Below are positions 44,869 to 57,273 of a stretch of DNA of 64,000 nt, piece by piece. The stretch's first letter is position 1. Every line of letters begins with the position of its first letter. Both the position numbers and the translations under genes were made by a program. The notes under the pieces were generated by a model that saw only the letters and a list, made by a program, of their open reading frames with translations, was not told the DNA's origin and did not search any database. Location: the NCBI GenBank assembly GCA_029891385.1, contig CM057230.1:35977402-36041401 (forward strand), given 5' to 3'. Source of the DNA: Erythroxylum novogranatense. Its lineage: Eukaryota; Streptophyta; Magnoliopsida; Malpighiales; Erythroxylaceae.

Positions 44869-44917
44869 CTATTGTGTATATACATGATACTATATGTATC
44901 ATGTATATACACAATAG
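44869..44917. repeat. Perfect inverted repeat, 22-nt arms
   Basis: Arms 44869-44890 and 44896-44917 are exact complements, loop TATAT of 5 nt. The stem contains a long purine-pyrimidine alternating part (TGTATATACATG). Confidence 0.92.
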
Positions 44918-45166
44918 TATGTCTTTGGCTACTATGGGTAACATGTGTATATTTACACATATACTATAACATGGTATAGTATATGTTATAGTATATGTGC
45001 CACGTACATACAATTGTATCAACCATATGTATAGCCACATGTGTATACTATTGTATTATTGTGCTATATACACACTAGTTGTTTATATGAAACACGTGTA
45101 TTTCTATGTGTATGCATGTATTTATGTTTACGTATAGCTACATGTTACAAATATGCATACATACAT

Positions 45167-45340
45167 GCACCATATGTATAGTGTCATGCATACATACACA
45201 TTGAGTATAGTCCCATACATTACACATATGTGTGCATATATTATACATTACACATGCTATATGTAGGTGTACATATGTGTACCATATGCTCACATGGTAA
45301 CTATACACTAACTACCATGTGCACTCACCACATACATTGT
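45167..45340. repeat. Array segment repeated at 57755-57914
   Basis: Both read GCACCATATGTATAGTGT... through ACCACATACATTGTA. The second copy lacks about 14 bp ('tcccatacattac' region). Confidence 0.88.
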
Positions 45341-45388
45341 AACACAATGCATATAGTACTACAATTAGATAGTGGTATGCAATATGGT

Positions 45389-46308
45389 ACATGCAGTTTA
45401 ACTACTACATACGTGCAATCGCACTTATGGTTAACATGTGTAACTACATATGCTAGTATACACCATAACATAGTGTACTATATGCATGGTATACATATAT
45501 ATGTTAACGTTGGATAATATGTACCATGGTATGAGATACTAATTGTATATGGTAATAAACTATACCATGGTTGTATTATGCACTAGTACAATACGTATGG
45601 GTGCCATGTGCAACATTATACTATTAGTGCACATGTATAACATCATGTTATTGTATATACCACATAAACTACACATGGTACATGTACACATCACTATTAT
45701 TAATTGAGTGTGCACACAATTATGTACTATGTTACCATCTTACCATTATAGTATATGCTACCATGCTATGTGTATACTATAGTATCTATTTAGTTACATA
45801 GTGTTGTACATGCTTGATACATTACACACATGCATAATAGTAAACACATGGTATGCACTATGTATACCATGTAACTAATGCATTTGCCACACTACTATAT
45901 GCATATGGTAGTACATATGGGTAAACTATATGGTGTGTACATCGCTTGTGTATAATATTGCTATGCATGCACTATTTACCATATGTAGTGTATACACTAG
46001 TACATGGTATGCATTATACATACATGCAATAGTAACATTGGTACTAGTGCATGGCATATGGTATCCCACTATAGAGCATGATTGTACTACTAGTATTATG
46101 TGCATACATACCATGTAAAATTATTTAAAATTACACATGTATAGCTACTATGTATACCATATGTATACTGTACATAGTGTACACTATAGTACCATGCACC
46201 ATTATACAAGTCACAGTGTAATACATTGTGTAACACTATACTTACACGTTCAATAATAATTAATGCATAATTACATTTGGTACCATAGCACAACACACAA
46301 GTATTATG
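45389..46308. repeat. Array repeat block R1, copy 1 (920 bp)
   Basis: From 'acatgcag' to 'agtattatg'. It is nearly identical to 47273-48200, with scattered substitutions and small indels; the offset is 1884 bp. Confidence 0.92.
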
Positions 46309-46523
46309 CACATGTATGGTAACTAGTTAACTAACATGCTCATATACCATGCAATAGTTGTTAAAATCTACTCATAATTGTTATGCACTATAGACTATAC
46401 ATAATGTATGTGCATGGTATACAAACATACATGTACAACTATGTATGTGCCGTGTATAATGGCACGTACCATATAACTATTATGTACATAGCATATGTGT
46501 GTATATCTACAAGTTGTCTTTTA

Positions 46524-47267
46524 AATCGTCAAGATAGGAAACAATTTCTTGGGGTATAGTACTAGTATAATACTTACAATGGTAGTGGTAATGTACTAGT
46601 ATACTACGGTGTATTACATTGTTATACCACTACCATAGTACTATACATGTATTAATATCTATGCATGTGTACAAATCACATTAAATTGATTATGCATGTT
46701 TATGAGCATAAATAGACAAAAGTTTTCAGCAACATATAGCATACACTATATACATTATAATGTATGCATGGTACACATGGCATTCTACTGTCCAACACGA
46801 GAAAAAGTTATTCCCTAATACATATGGTGTACACATATTATGCATGTATAGTTATGTTTATTCTTGTTAGTGTGACTATTACACCATGCTATCATGGTTA
46901 TTATGTACTGTGGATACATATGCATAATTATGGTATAAAATTTAGTATACCATATATACTAGTATGTATACTACATGGTGTATAGTATGCACAGTATAGT
47001 ACACGCAATGTACATAAACACTATGTACACATACAATATAGCATATGGCATATGCATGCATTCATAGCAATTGTACATGTATACCAGTACACATACCGTG
47101 TTGCCATGCACATGTCACATAACTATTACCAATTAAGTACTTTATTGGTACAATACGTGTGCTATGGTAAACTATGCACATATGCTATATGGTACATGAA
47201 TGCACCATGTATACCAGGGGTGCATTCATGTATAATACATGCTATATGGCAATAATTGTACCGAATA
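46524..47267. repeat. Array repeat block R2, copy 1 (744 bp)
   Basis: Starts AATCGTCAAGATAGG and ends TTGTACCGAAT. It is nearly identical to 56534-57273. It follows R1 copy 1 after a 215-bp spacer. Confidence 0.92.
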
Positions 47268-47272
47268 TATAT

Positions 47273-48200
47273 ACATGCAGTATAACTACTACATACGTGC
47301 AATTGCACTTATGGTTAACATGTGTAACTACATATGCTAGTATACACCATAACATAGTGTACTATATGCATGGTATACATATATATGTTAACGTTGGATA
47401 ATATGTACCATGGTATGAGATACTAATTGTATATGGTAATAAACTATACCATGGTTGTATTATGCACTAGTACAATACATATGGGTGCCATGTGCAACAT
47501 TATACTATTAGTGCACATGTATAACATCATGTTATTGTAAATACCACATAAACTACACATGGTACATGTACAAATCACTATTATTAATTGAGTGTGCACA
47601 CAATTATGTACTATGTTACCATCTTACCATTATAGTATATGCTACCATGCTATGTGTATACTATAGTATCTATTTAGTTACATAGTGTTGTACATGCTTG
47701 ATACATTACACACATGCATAATAGTAAACACATGGTATGCACTATGTATACCATGTAACTAATGCATTTGCCACATTACTATATGCATATGGTAGTACAT
47801 ATGGGTAAACTATATGGTGTGTACATAAACATGTATAATATTGCTATGCATGCACTATTTACCATATGTAGTGTATACACTAGTACATGGTATGCATTAT
47901 ACATACATGCAATAGTAACATTGGTACTAGTGCATGGCATATGGTATCCCACTATAGAGCATGATTGTACTACTAGTATTATGTGCATACATACCATGTA
48001 AAATTATTTAAAATTACACATGTATATAGTTACTATGTATACCATATGTATACTGTACACAGTGTACACAATAGTACCATGCACCGATATACAAGTCACA
48101 ATGTAATACATTGTGTAACACTATACTTACACATTCAATAATAGTTAATGCATAATTACATTTGGCACCATAGCACACATAAACACACACAAGTATTATG
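47273..48200. repeat. Array repeat block R1, copy 2 (928 bp)
   Basis: Copy of 45389-46308. It ends at 'agtattatg', where retrotransposon A4 leader sequence begins. Confidence 0.92.
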
Positions 48201-48404
48201 TAAAGAAAACAATGAAGACGAAAATAAACACATACTAGATGGAGAAAAGGCATGTGAATGATTTTTAGTGCCAATTGAGCAATATGAAACAAGATTACTC
48301 AATTCAAGTGTAATGGAAACAAAAGGACATAAAATAATAAAAAGCAACCAAAGAGTGCAAGAAAAGATGAAACTATGAATTAAACTCAACCCTAAACCCG
48401 AACA
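48201..48404 (-). other. A4 leader fragment
   Basis: Matches the family A leader (54711-54912 in A3). It stops at 'aaccctaaaccc' and is fused to the middle of an A LTR, with the primer site and LTR start deleted. Confidence 0.88.
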
Positions 48405-48831
48405 AGCAAGAATCTCAATTCTCTCTTGAAGAATGCTTTCTAATTTTATTGATCTCTCTAAACTCCTGTTCATGGCTAAAGCAAGGGTTTAAATACCCTT
48501 TGCAATGTAAACCCTAACAAAGATAACCTAAAAATCCTAAAGAAAGCCTAAAATATCAAAAAGGCCTTCTTGAAACAAATCTGCCCAAGAATAAATCCCA
48601 CATGGATTTGGGTTTCAAAACTAATTAAAATTGACTAGACCTTGTCCAAATAGGATAAGAAAACCACAAAATAGAAGACTAACTTAAGATGGGCGAATTG
48701 GGCTTTTAAACTAGGCCCACAAGCTTGGTTCCTTAAAATAAAACATGCACATGACTTTTTTAATAAAGCACATGCACACTTAATGCAAACCAGCCCATGA
48801 AAAAGCCTAAAAGAAGTCCACATGCCCTTTA
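48405..48831 (-). repeat. A4 LTR, left part, split by A3
   Basis: Starts inside the LTR ('gaacaagcaagaatctc') and is interrupted after CTTTA by element A3. It continues at 56255. Confidence 0.9.
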
Positions 48832-49734
48832 TGATACGGCAACAACCTAGAATCAATGTCTAGATCACCTCTGTTTCAATGATTGTTCCCAAACCTAAAT
48901 TCAATCAATCTAACAAGACCCTTCACCCCCAAAACAGCAAGGAATTGGTAAGAAAGAGTATAAGATTGTAGGAATTGAATTAACGCCACAAGTTAGAACT
49001 TATTTGATAAGTTGAATCAATCCTTAAGGTAAAACAAGCAAGAATCTCAATTTTCTCTTGAAGAATGCTTTCTAATTTTGTTGATCTCTCCAAACTCGTG
49101 TTCATGGCTAAAGCAAAGGTTTAAATACCCTTTGTAATGTAAACCCTAACAAAGATAACCTAAAAACCCTAAAGAAAGCCCAAAAATATCAAAAGGCCTT
49201 CTTGAAACAAATCTGCCCAAGAATAAATCCCACATGGATTTGGGCTTCAAAACTAATTAAAATTGACTAGTCCTTGTCCAAATAGGATAGAAAACCACAA
49301 AATAGAAGACTAACTTAAGAGGGCGAATTGGGCTTTTAAACTAGGCCCACAAGCTTGGTTCCTTAAAATAAAACATGCACATGACTTTTTTAATAAAGCA
49401 CATGCACACTTAATGCAAATCTAGCCCATGAAAAGCCTAAAAGAAGTCCACATGCCCTTATAAGATAAAATAAGCCCAAGCCCATTGATTAGACTTGTGC
49501 TTGTGAAATTTGGCTAAGTGTTAGCCCTCTTGATTTGATGCCTCCAATGTGCACACACACTTAGGTGTCTTCCTAAGCTTTTCCCCAAGCTTGGTCAACA
49601 AAACTTCTTGAAGTTCTTGTGAAACAAAAGCTTGTACATAAATTTGAAATTGTGTTTTGAGCTTGTTGGAGTGCGACCTTGTAATTGGACCCATTGGCAT
49701 CCTCGAGTCTCCATTGCCTTGGTGAGTTGTATCA
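48832..49734 (-). repeat. 3' LTR of A3
   Basis: 903 bp. The polyprotein tail stop codon lies at 49521-49523. The polypurine tract follows at 49735-49752. Confidence 0.95.
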
Positions 49735-50779
49735 TTCCCTCCCTCCTCAAAAGGATTCGTCCTCGAATCAAGACCTACATTATCAAAGGGAGATAAATCA
49801 GAAACATTAAAAGTAGCACTAACACTATACTCTCTGGAAAATCCACCCTATAGGCATTGTCATTGATGCGTTCAAGCACTTGAAAAGGACCATCCCCTCT
49901 AGGATCAAGCTTGGACTTCCTTTGTTTAGGAAATCTCTCCTTCCTGAAGTGTACCCAAACCCAATCTTTAGGTTCAAACTTCATCTCCCTACGCCCTTGA
50001 TTGGCTCTTTGAGCATACTTCTTGTTCTTTTCCTCAATATGCTGCCTAGCTTTCTCATGTATTGTTTTAACCAATTCGGCCCTTTGCTGCCCATCTACAT
50101 TAACAATCTCATTCAAGGGTAAAGACAACAAATCCAATGGAGTTAATGGGTTAAAACCATACACAATCTCAAATGGAGAATAACCTGTAGAAGAATGAAT
50201 GCTTCTATTATATGCAAACTCAATCAAAGGCAAACAATCTTCCCAAGCTTTCAAATTTTTACCCACAACAGCACGCAATAAAGATCCTAAGGTTTTATTA
50301 ATCACTTCAATTTGTCCATCTGTTTGGGGATGACAAGTTGTAGAAAACAAAAGCTTTGTTCCCAATTTATTCCATAGAACACGCCAAAAGTGACTTAAAA
50401 ACTTAGAATCCCTATCTGAAACAATAGTTCTAGGAATGCCATGCAATCTAACAACATCCCTAAAAAACAAATCAGCAACATGTGTAGCATCATCAGATTT
50501 ATGACATGCAATAAAATGAGCCATTTTACTAAATCGATCAACTACAACAAAGATGCTATCACGTCCTTTCCTAGTCCTAGGCAATCCTAACACAAAATCC
50601 ATAGATATATCAATCCAAGGACTAATAGGGATAGGTAGGCGTGTACAACCCATGTGGTTGCACCTTGGACTTGGCGTGCCTACACGAGCTACACAACTAA
50701 AGCAAACTCTTTCAACATCCTTTTTCATGTTAGGCCAATAAAATGCTCTGTAATATGTCAAGTATTTTAGCAATACCAA
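49521..50779 (-). pseudogene. A3 integrase with LTR-encoded tail
   Basis: The frame 50779-49775 has [60 protein letters not shown] (D, D, E all present), [18 protein letters not shown] and [20 protein letters not shown]. One lost base near 49834 shifts it before NVSDLSPF. The LTR-encoded part (GPITRSHSNKLKTQ-like; 49734-49521) is readable. The zinc-site region near 50700 is scrambled by small indels ([11 protein letters not shown] replaces the usual [10 protein letters not shown]). Confidence 0.9.
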
Positions 50780-52133
50780 AATGTCCCATTAAACCTCCAT
50801 CATGAGACTCCCTAGCAAGCATCTCACGCATAGAACAAGTAGGAATACATAGTTTATTATCTCTAAACAAATATCCATCATTCCTATAAAACTTTTGAAA
50901 AGCAACTTGTTCACATGCATCATACACATTAGCAAAGTCAGAATCTGATTTGTACAAATCTTTTATATACTCAAACCCAATCAACTTAGAACTAAGAGAA
51001 GAGATTAGAGCATACCTCCTAGACAATGCATTAGCGATAACATTTTCTTTACCTTGCTTGTATTTCACAACATATGGGAATGTCTCTATGAACTCCAACC
51101 ACTTAGCATGTCTTTTATTTAACTTACCTTGGCCCTTAAGATGCTTCAAACTCTCATGATCAGTGTGAATCACGAATTCCTTTGACCATAGATAATGTTG
51201 CCAAGTTTGTAGAGCTCTTACCAATGCATATAGCTTCTTGTCATAAGTGGAATACTTCATTTGAGCACCATTCAACTTCTCACTAAAATAGGCAATGGGA
51301 CGCCTTCCCTGCAATAAAACAGCACCAATACCTATCCCAGAGGCATCACATTCAATCTCAAAAGTAGAAGAAAAATCAGGTAAACTCAAAATAGGTGCAG
51401 AACAAAGTTTTTCTTTCAAATTGTTAAAAGCAATTTCTGCGCCTCTCCCACTTAAATCCTACCTCCTTTTAACAATCTCAGTCAATGGAGCTGCAATGGA
51501 ACTAAAATCTTTCACAAACCTCCTATAGAAACTAGCAAGTCCATGAAAAGATCTCACCTGAGTAACACTTGTAGGTCTCGGCCACTCCCTAATTGCCTTG
51601 ACCTTTTCTTGGTCCACCTCAATTCCATTAGAAGAAACAACATAACCAAGAAATATGACACGATCCATGCAAAATGTACACTTCTTTAACTTAGCATACA
51701 ACTTTTCTGCCCTAAGTGCATCTAAGACAAGCCTAAGATGCTCAATATGCTCATTAATGCTTTTGCTATAGATCAATATGTCATCAAAATATACCACAAC
51801 AAACTTACCAATAAATGACCTCAAAACATGATTCATCAAACACATAAATGTACTAGGAGCATTAGTTAAGCCAAAAGGCATTGCAAGCCACTCATATAAA
51901 CCATGTTTTGTTTTAAAAGCAGTTTTCCATTCATCACCAATTTTCATTCTAATCTGATGGTAACCACTCATAAGATCAATTTTGGTAAACACACATGCAC
52001 CATGCAATTCATCAATCATATCATCCAATCTAGGTATAGGATGGCGATACTTTACCGTTATCTTGTTAACAGCTCTGCAATCCACACACATGCGCCAACT
52101 CCCATCCTTCTTTGGAACCAATATCACTGGCAC
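50730..52133 (-). pseudogene. A3 reverse transcriptase, RNase H and integrase N-terminus
   Basis: 52133-51459: [53 protein letters not shown] at 51780-51791, connection [13 protein letters not shown]. Base losses near 51450-51475 shift the frame. 51419-50730: RNase H ([38 protein letters not shown] with Asp to Asn in ADALSRR), then [19 protein letters not shown] of the integrase zinc domain. Confidence 0.92.
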
Positions 52134-53064
52134 GGCACAAGGACTAAGACTCTCCCGATGTGTCCTTTTGTAGCAATTCTTCCACTTGCTTTTGGGTTCC
52201 TTAGTTTCTTGAGATTAGCCCTATAATTTGGTCTATTTGGAATCTGTGCCCCGGACATGAAGTCAATCGATGTTCTATTCCTCCAATAGGCGGCAATTCC
52301 TTAGGCAACTCCTCGGGAAAACATCTCCATACTCTGCAAAGAGAAACAACACTACTAGGCAAACAAGGGTCAAGGTCGATTCATTAAAATAAGCTTGCTT
52401 GTACAAAAGTACAAACAAACATCTCCTTTCCACACAAGCAACCCTTACATCTCTCATTTTGCATAGAAGTTTTGTTTCTTTCTACCCTCTCTCTCATTTG
52501 GGCCTTTTAATTGAATTTCTTTTGAGGCCTCTTTCCCACTTTTCTTCTCTCACTCTCGGCCTCACTTTCATCTTTTCTTTTGATTTAGATTTCTGCTCCC
52601 CTTTGCAAGGTTCTCAACCTTCCCTCAATTTTGTATTGTCATGCTTTTCTTGAAGTTTTTGTCCTGTCTTTGTTGCATTCCTCCATACTCCTTTTTAATT
52701 GCATTTGGTCCTCATATACCTCTTTTGGTGCCAATGGAGCAAGAACAAATTTCTGATCTCCATAGTAAATGAATACCTATTCTTAAAACCATCATGTAAC
52801 ACTCTTCTATCATATTGCCAAGGTCGACCGAGCAATAAATGACAAGCATGCATAGATGCGACATCACAAAGTACTTGATCGAATACTTTCCAATGGAGAA
52901 AGATACAAGGACTTGTTTATTTACCTTGATTTCCCCATGTCATTCAGCCATTGTAGTCTATCTGGCCTAGGGTGTTTCAAGCACTCCAACCCGAAGTTTT
53001 CTACCATCAATGTACTAGCCACATTAGTGCAGCTTCCCCATCAATGATCAGGCTACAAATCTTC
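52134..53064 (-). pseudogene. A3 protease and linker, heavily decayed
   Basis: The gag/protease boundary is at about 53060. Protease blocks are traceable in alternate frames (LVNEKICSLIIDG-like near 53050, PFLSIGKYS near 52890, HACHLLLGRPWQYDRRVL-like near 52830). A charged linker at 52740-52450 and RT-linker pieces ([10 protein letters not shown]) to 52134 follow. Many single-base losses. Recognition is by order and similarity to E (12160-12653). Confidence 0.72.
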
Positions 53065-54430
53065 TCATTCACTAGGCATCTGGAATGAAAATATTTTCCT
53101 TTGCTCAATTCCATCTTCCTTCACTTGAGCATTCAAAACTTGCCTAGTAACAAGTAATTCACCCCTAGGTGCATCCTCAGCTTCCACATCAGAACAATCT
53201 TCCAACTCAGGCATGGAAGTCAAATCATCTTCTTCCTCCTCAGACACAACTTCTCCTCCTCTCACAAACATTGTTTTCTTGTTTGGGCATTGAGAAGCAA
53301 TATGGCCAACACCAAGACATTTAAAGCATTTAATAGTCCTATGCTTTTCAGAATTGGAACTAGAAGAACTTGGAGTTTTAAAAGTACCTTTTGGATCTGC
53401 CTTGTTCTTCTCTTCCTTTAGCTTGTCTTTGTCCTTCTCATTTTTCTTGGACCTTTTTGAGTTCCAATTTGTAGTAGAGCTTGGGTAAGAAGCCTTGTTG
53501 GAGCTTTTGTACTTGAGTTGCCTCTCCACCTTCATGGCCATATTCACCATCTCCTCTAACTCCACATAATGGTGCAATTCAATAACATTGCAATGTCTTT
53601 GTTCAAACCAGCCAAGAAACGTGCCATGGTGGCTTCTCTTTCTTCTTCTACATTAGCCCTAATCATGGCTATCTCCATCTCCTTATGGTACTCTTCTACA
53701 CTTTTGGTGCCTTGTCTCAAGGTTTGGAGCCTTTGATGGAGCTCCCTATAGAAGTAACTAGGCACAAACCTCTTCTTCATGACCCTCTTCATTTCAGCCC
53801 AAGTATCAATAGGATCCTCTCCATTCCTTCTTTTGTTCAAAACAAGCTGATCCCACCAAATAAGTGCATAATCATGAAATTCCACGGCAGCAAGCTTCAC
53901 CTTCTTCTCCTCAGAATAGTTATGGCATTCAAAAATCAGATTCTAAGTAAGCTTTCTTTCCCATTCTAAGTAAGCTTCTGGATCATTCTTACCTTGGAAA
54001 GATGGTATTTTCATCTTGATACTGCCCAAATTTCTATCCACACGCTCGACCTTGTCTTCTCCCCTTGCATTGTCTCGGCCTCTATAACCTCTTCCTCTTC
54101 CTCTATCATTCGTCCCCCTCTTCCACCAAATCTGGCCCTATGCCAATCTTCTTCATCTTCCCCATCATCATATTCATCTTCATACTCATAGCGCACAGGA
54201 GTTGGCTCCCTAGCATTTTGCCTCCTTGTTGCACCATTAGATGAAGCCTCTCATTGTAAATTCCTAATGGCTTGATCTTGTCTATCAAATTTATCACTGA
54301 CATCCCTGAACATGTTCTCAATCCTTTGGAATTGATGTTGCATAGCCTCCAAAGTAAAGAATGTGTTTTGATCAGCCTCATTATTCTTTTCATCCTTGTC
54401 ACTACCTTTACTATCCTTTGAATTGGCCAT
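53065..54430 (-). pseudogene. A3 gag
   Basis: The start ATG at 54430 (MANSKDSKGSDKDEKN) matches A1. Arg/Gly-rich spacer near 54100, gag domain at 53900-53556 (YALIWWDQLVLNKRRNGEDP, MKKRFVPSYFYRELHQRLQ, VEEYHKEMEIAMIRA), then the frame 53577-53065 with EEMVNMAMKVERQLKYKSS. The zinc knuckle is CFKCLGVGHIASQC (about 53295-53340), followed by an acidic stretch. A one-base loss near 53590 and a 20-bp duplication near 53940 ('ttctaagtaagctt') break the frame. Confidence 0.9.
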
Positions 54431-55333
54431 GATGTAAAACCTGCAAAAACACGTTAGAATAGCTCCTCACACACTCCCTCACGTGTTTCTCTCTAAATCA
54501 GGTTGGATACCCTCGTGTTTCACTCAAGAAGATGGCTTTTACCCTCAAATGAGCTTACACTCTTGCTTTTACCACTTTAGATTCTAGCACGTTTTACTTG
54601 TGGGATCAATCACTACCAACCAAATAAACACAACAGCAACGTAATTCAAAAGGAAAGCAACGAATACCTAAATAAAAGAAGGAAAACACAAAGCTAGATG
54701 CAATTTAACGTAAAGAAAACAAGGAAGACGAAAATAAACACATACTAGATGGAGAAAACGTATGTGAACGATTTTTGGTTCCAATTGAGCAATATGAAAC
54801 AAGATTACTCAATTCAAGTGTAATGGAAACAAAAAGGACAGCAAACAAAAATAAACAACCAAAGAGTTGAAGAAAAGACGAAACTAGGAATTAAACTCAA
54901 CCCTAAACCCAAATTAACAAAAAACATTCCAATCTGCCCCAATTACTCAAGAATATAAAGATAAGCAATTATATCAAAGACACACGTTTTGAGCGAAGAA
55001 CTTAAATCTTGAAACAAGAAAGTGTTTCTTGATGCAAGAAAACAAATCTTGATGAGTTTCTTGAATGAAGGATGTGTTCTTGATGAATTTGAATAATAAC
55101 GAAACGAAATTAAAGAATTCTTAAATGATCAGATTCGTTTCTTGATGAATCTTGCAAGCAAATCAACTCAAACTCACAAAGATTCACAATCTTGATTTTT
55201 TTTACTTCTTTCTTTCTTTCTTTCTGTTCTTTCTTTTCTTTTTTTTTTCTTTTTTTCGAATTTTAATGATGAACTAACTATAATAATCAAGAACAAACAA
55301 AAAATTAAAGATAAAGATTGAATTTAAAACCTA
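54431..55333 (-). other. A3 leader
   Basis: Non-coding. It shares 'cctcacgtgtttctctc' near 54478 and a TTTC microsatellite (55195-55258) with A1 and A5. No gene seen. Confidence 0.8.
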
Positions 55334-55346
55334 GGCTTTGATACCA
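55334..55346 (-). promoter_or_regulatory. Primer-binding site of A3, one mismatch
   Basis: The minus strand reads TGGTATCAAAGCC against the consensus TGGTATCAGAGCC; 4 nt from the LTR. Confidence 0.85.
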
Positions 55347-55350
55347 AAGA

Positions 55351-56254
55351 TGATACGGTAACAACCTAGAACAATGTCTAGATCACCTCCGTTTCAATTA
55401 TTGTTCCCAAACCTAAATTCAATCAATCTAACAAGACCCTTCACCCCCAAAACAGCAAGGAATTGGTAACAAAGAGTATAAGATTGTAGGAATTGAATTA
55501 GCATACAAGTTAGAACTTACTTGATAAGTTGAATCAATCCTTAAGGTAAAACAAGCAAGAATCTCAATTCTCTCTTGAAGAATGCTTTCTAATTTTGTTG
55601 ATCTCTCCAAACTCGTGTTCATGGCTAAAGCAAAGGTTTAAATACCCTTTGCAATGTAAACCCTAACAAAGATAACCTAAAAATCCTAAAGAAAGCCCAA
55701 AAATATCAAAAGGCCTTCTTGAAACAAATCTGCCCAAGAATAAATCCCACATGGATTTGGGCTTCAAAACTAATTAAAATTGACTAGTCCTTGTCCAAAT
55801 AGGAATAGAAAACCACAAAATAGAAGACTAACTTAAGAGGGGCGAATTGGGCTTTTAAACTAGGCCCATAAGCTTGGTTCCTTAAAATAAAACATGCACA
55901 TGACTTTTTTAATGAAGCACATGCACACTTAATGCAAATCAGCCCATGAAAAAGCCTAAAAAAAGTCCACATGCCCCTTATAAGATAAAATAAGCCCAAG
56001 CCCATTGATTAGACTTGTGCTTGTGAAAATTGGCTAAGTGTTAGCCCTCTTAGTTTGATGCCTCCAACGTGCACACACATTTAGGTGTCTTCCTAAGCTC
56101 TTCTCCAAGCTTGATCAACAAAACTTCTTGAAGTTCTTGTGAAACAAAAGCTTGTACATAAATATGAAATTGTGCTTTGAGCTTGTTGGAGCGCGACCTT
56201 GTAATTGGACCCATTGGCATCCTCAAGTCTCCATTGCCTTGGTGAGTTGTATCA
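55351..56254 (-). repeat. 5' LTR of A3
   Basis: 904 bp, TGATACGGTAACAACC to GAGTTGTATCA, followed by the CTTTA duplication. Confidence 0.95.
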
Positions 56255-56533
56255 CTTTATAAGATAAAATAAGCCCAAGCCCATTGATTAGACTAGTGCT
56301 TGTGAAAATTGGCTAAGTGTTAGCCCTCTTGGTTTGATGCCTCCAATGTGCACACACACTTAGGTGTCTTCCTAAGCTCTTCCCTAATCTTAATCAAGAA
56401 AACTTCTTGAAGTTCTTGTGAAACAAAAGCTTGTACATAAATCTGAAGTTGTGCTTTGAGCTTGTTGGAGCGTGACCTTGTAATTGGACCCATTGGCATC
56501 CTCAAGTCTCCATTGCCTTGGTCAGTTGTATCA
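56255..56533 (-). repeat. A4 LTR, right part
   Basis: Continues the LTR interrupted at 48831 and ends at the terminus CAGTTGTATCA (56533), directly against array block R2 copy 2. It encodes GPITRSRSNKLKAQL out of context. Confidence 0.92.
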
Positions 56534-57273
56534 AATCGTCAAGATAGGAAACAATTTCTTGGGGTATAGTACTAGTATAATACTTACAATGGTAGTGGTA
56601 ATGTACTAGTATACTACGGTGTATTACATTGTTATACCACTACCATAGTACTATACATGTATTAATATCTATGCATGTGTACAAATCACATTAAATTTAT
56701 TATGCATGTTTATGAGCATAAATAGACAAAAGTTTTCAGCAACATAGAGCATACACTATATACATTATAATGTATGCATGGTACACATGGCATTCTACTG
56801 TCCAACACTAGAAAAACTTATTCCCTAATACATATGGTGTACACATATTATGCATGTATAGTTATGTTTATTCTTGTTAGTGTGACTATTGCACCATGCT
56901 ATCTTGGTTATTATGTACTGTGGATACATATGCATAATTATGGTATAACATTTAGTATACCATATATACTAGTATGTACTACATGGTGTATAGTATGCTC
57001 AGTATAGTACACTCAATGTACATAAACACTATGTACACATACAATATAGCATATGGCATATGCATGCATTCATAGCAATTGTACATGTATACTAGTACAC
57101 ATACGATGTTTCCATGCACATGTCACATAACTATTACCAATTAAGTACTTTATTGGTACAATATGTGTGCTATGGTAAACTATGCACATATGCTATATGG
57201 TACATGAATGCACCATGTATACCAGGTGCATTCATGTATAATACATGCTATATGGCAATAATTGTACCGAATA
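56534..57273. repeat. Array repeat block R2, copy 2 (740 bp)
   Basis: Nearly identical to 46524-47267. Its first 215 bp of expected upstream array (46309-46523 equivalent) is missing at the A4 junction. Confidence 0.92.

Larger units (their letters stand above)
42109..48200. repeat. AT-rich, hairpin-rich repeat array, part 1
   Basis: Six kb with a composition unlike anything else in the window. TA, AT, CA, TG, AC and GT steps dominate; CG and long A or T runs are rare. The text is built from self-complementary words (GTATAC, ACATGT, ATGCAT, CATATG, ACCATGGT, ACTAGT) and has stretches of strict purine-pyrimidine alternation (20 nt at 44447-44466). There are no convincing genes: open frames here are all short and Met/His/Tyr/Ile/Cys/Val-rich because of the base composition. 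It contains direct duplications (period about 1884 bp) and many perfect inverted repeats. Function unknown; a satellite-like or centromere-associated role is inference. Confidence 0.85.
48832..56254 (-). mobile_element. Full-length Ty3/gypsy element A3, inserted in the A4 LTR
   Basis: LTRs 48832-49734 and 55351-56254, target duplication CTTTA (48827-48831 and 56255-56259), polypurine tract and primer site. At 7423 bp it is the only family A copy in the window with the complete gag-PR-RT-RNH-IN order. It carries many frameshifts. Confidence 0.96.

Noticed and set aside
43293..48000. Open frames of 60-105 codons in the AT-rich array (for example 43293-43541, 45230-45517, 47762-48001)
   Set aside because: They are rich in Met, His, Tyr, Ile, Cys and Val on both strands and in several frames at once, as expected from the TACATG/ATGTAC vocabulary. 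They show no domain, and duplicated copies follow the DNA repeats rather than codon constraint.
42109..48200. CRISPR array or bacterial origin-like repeat
   Set aside because: No regular short repeat-spacer pattern; the surrounding DNA is clearly plant retrotransposon.
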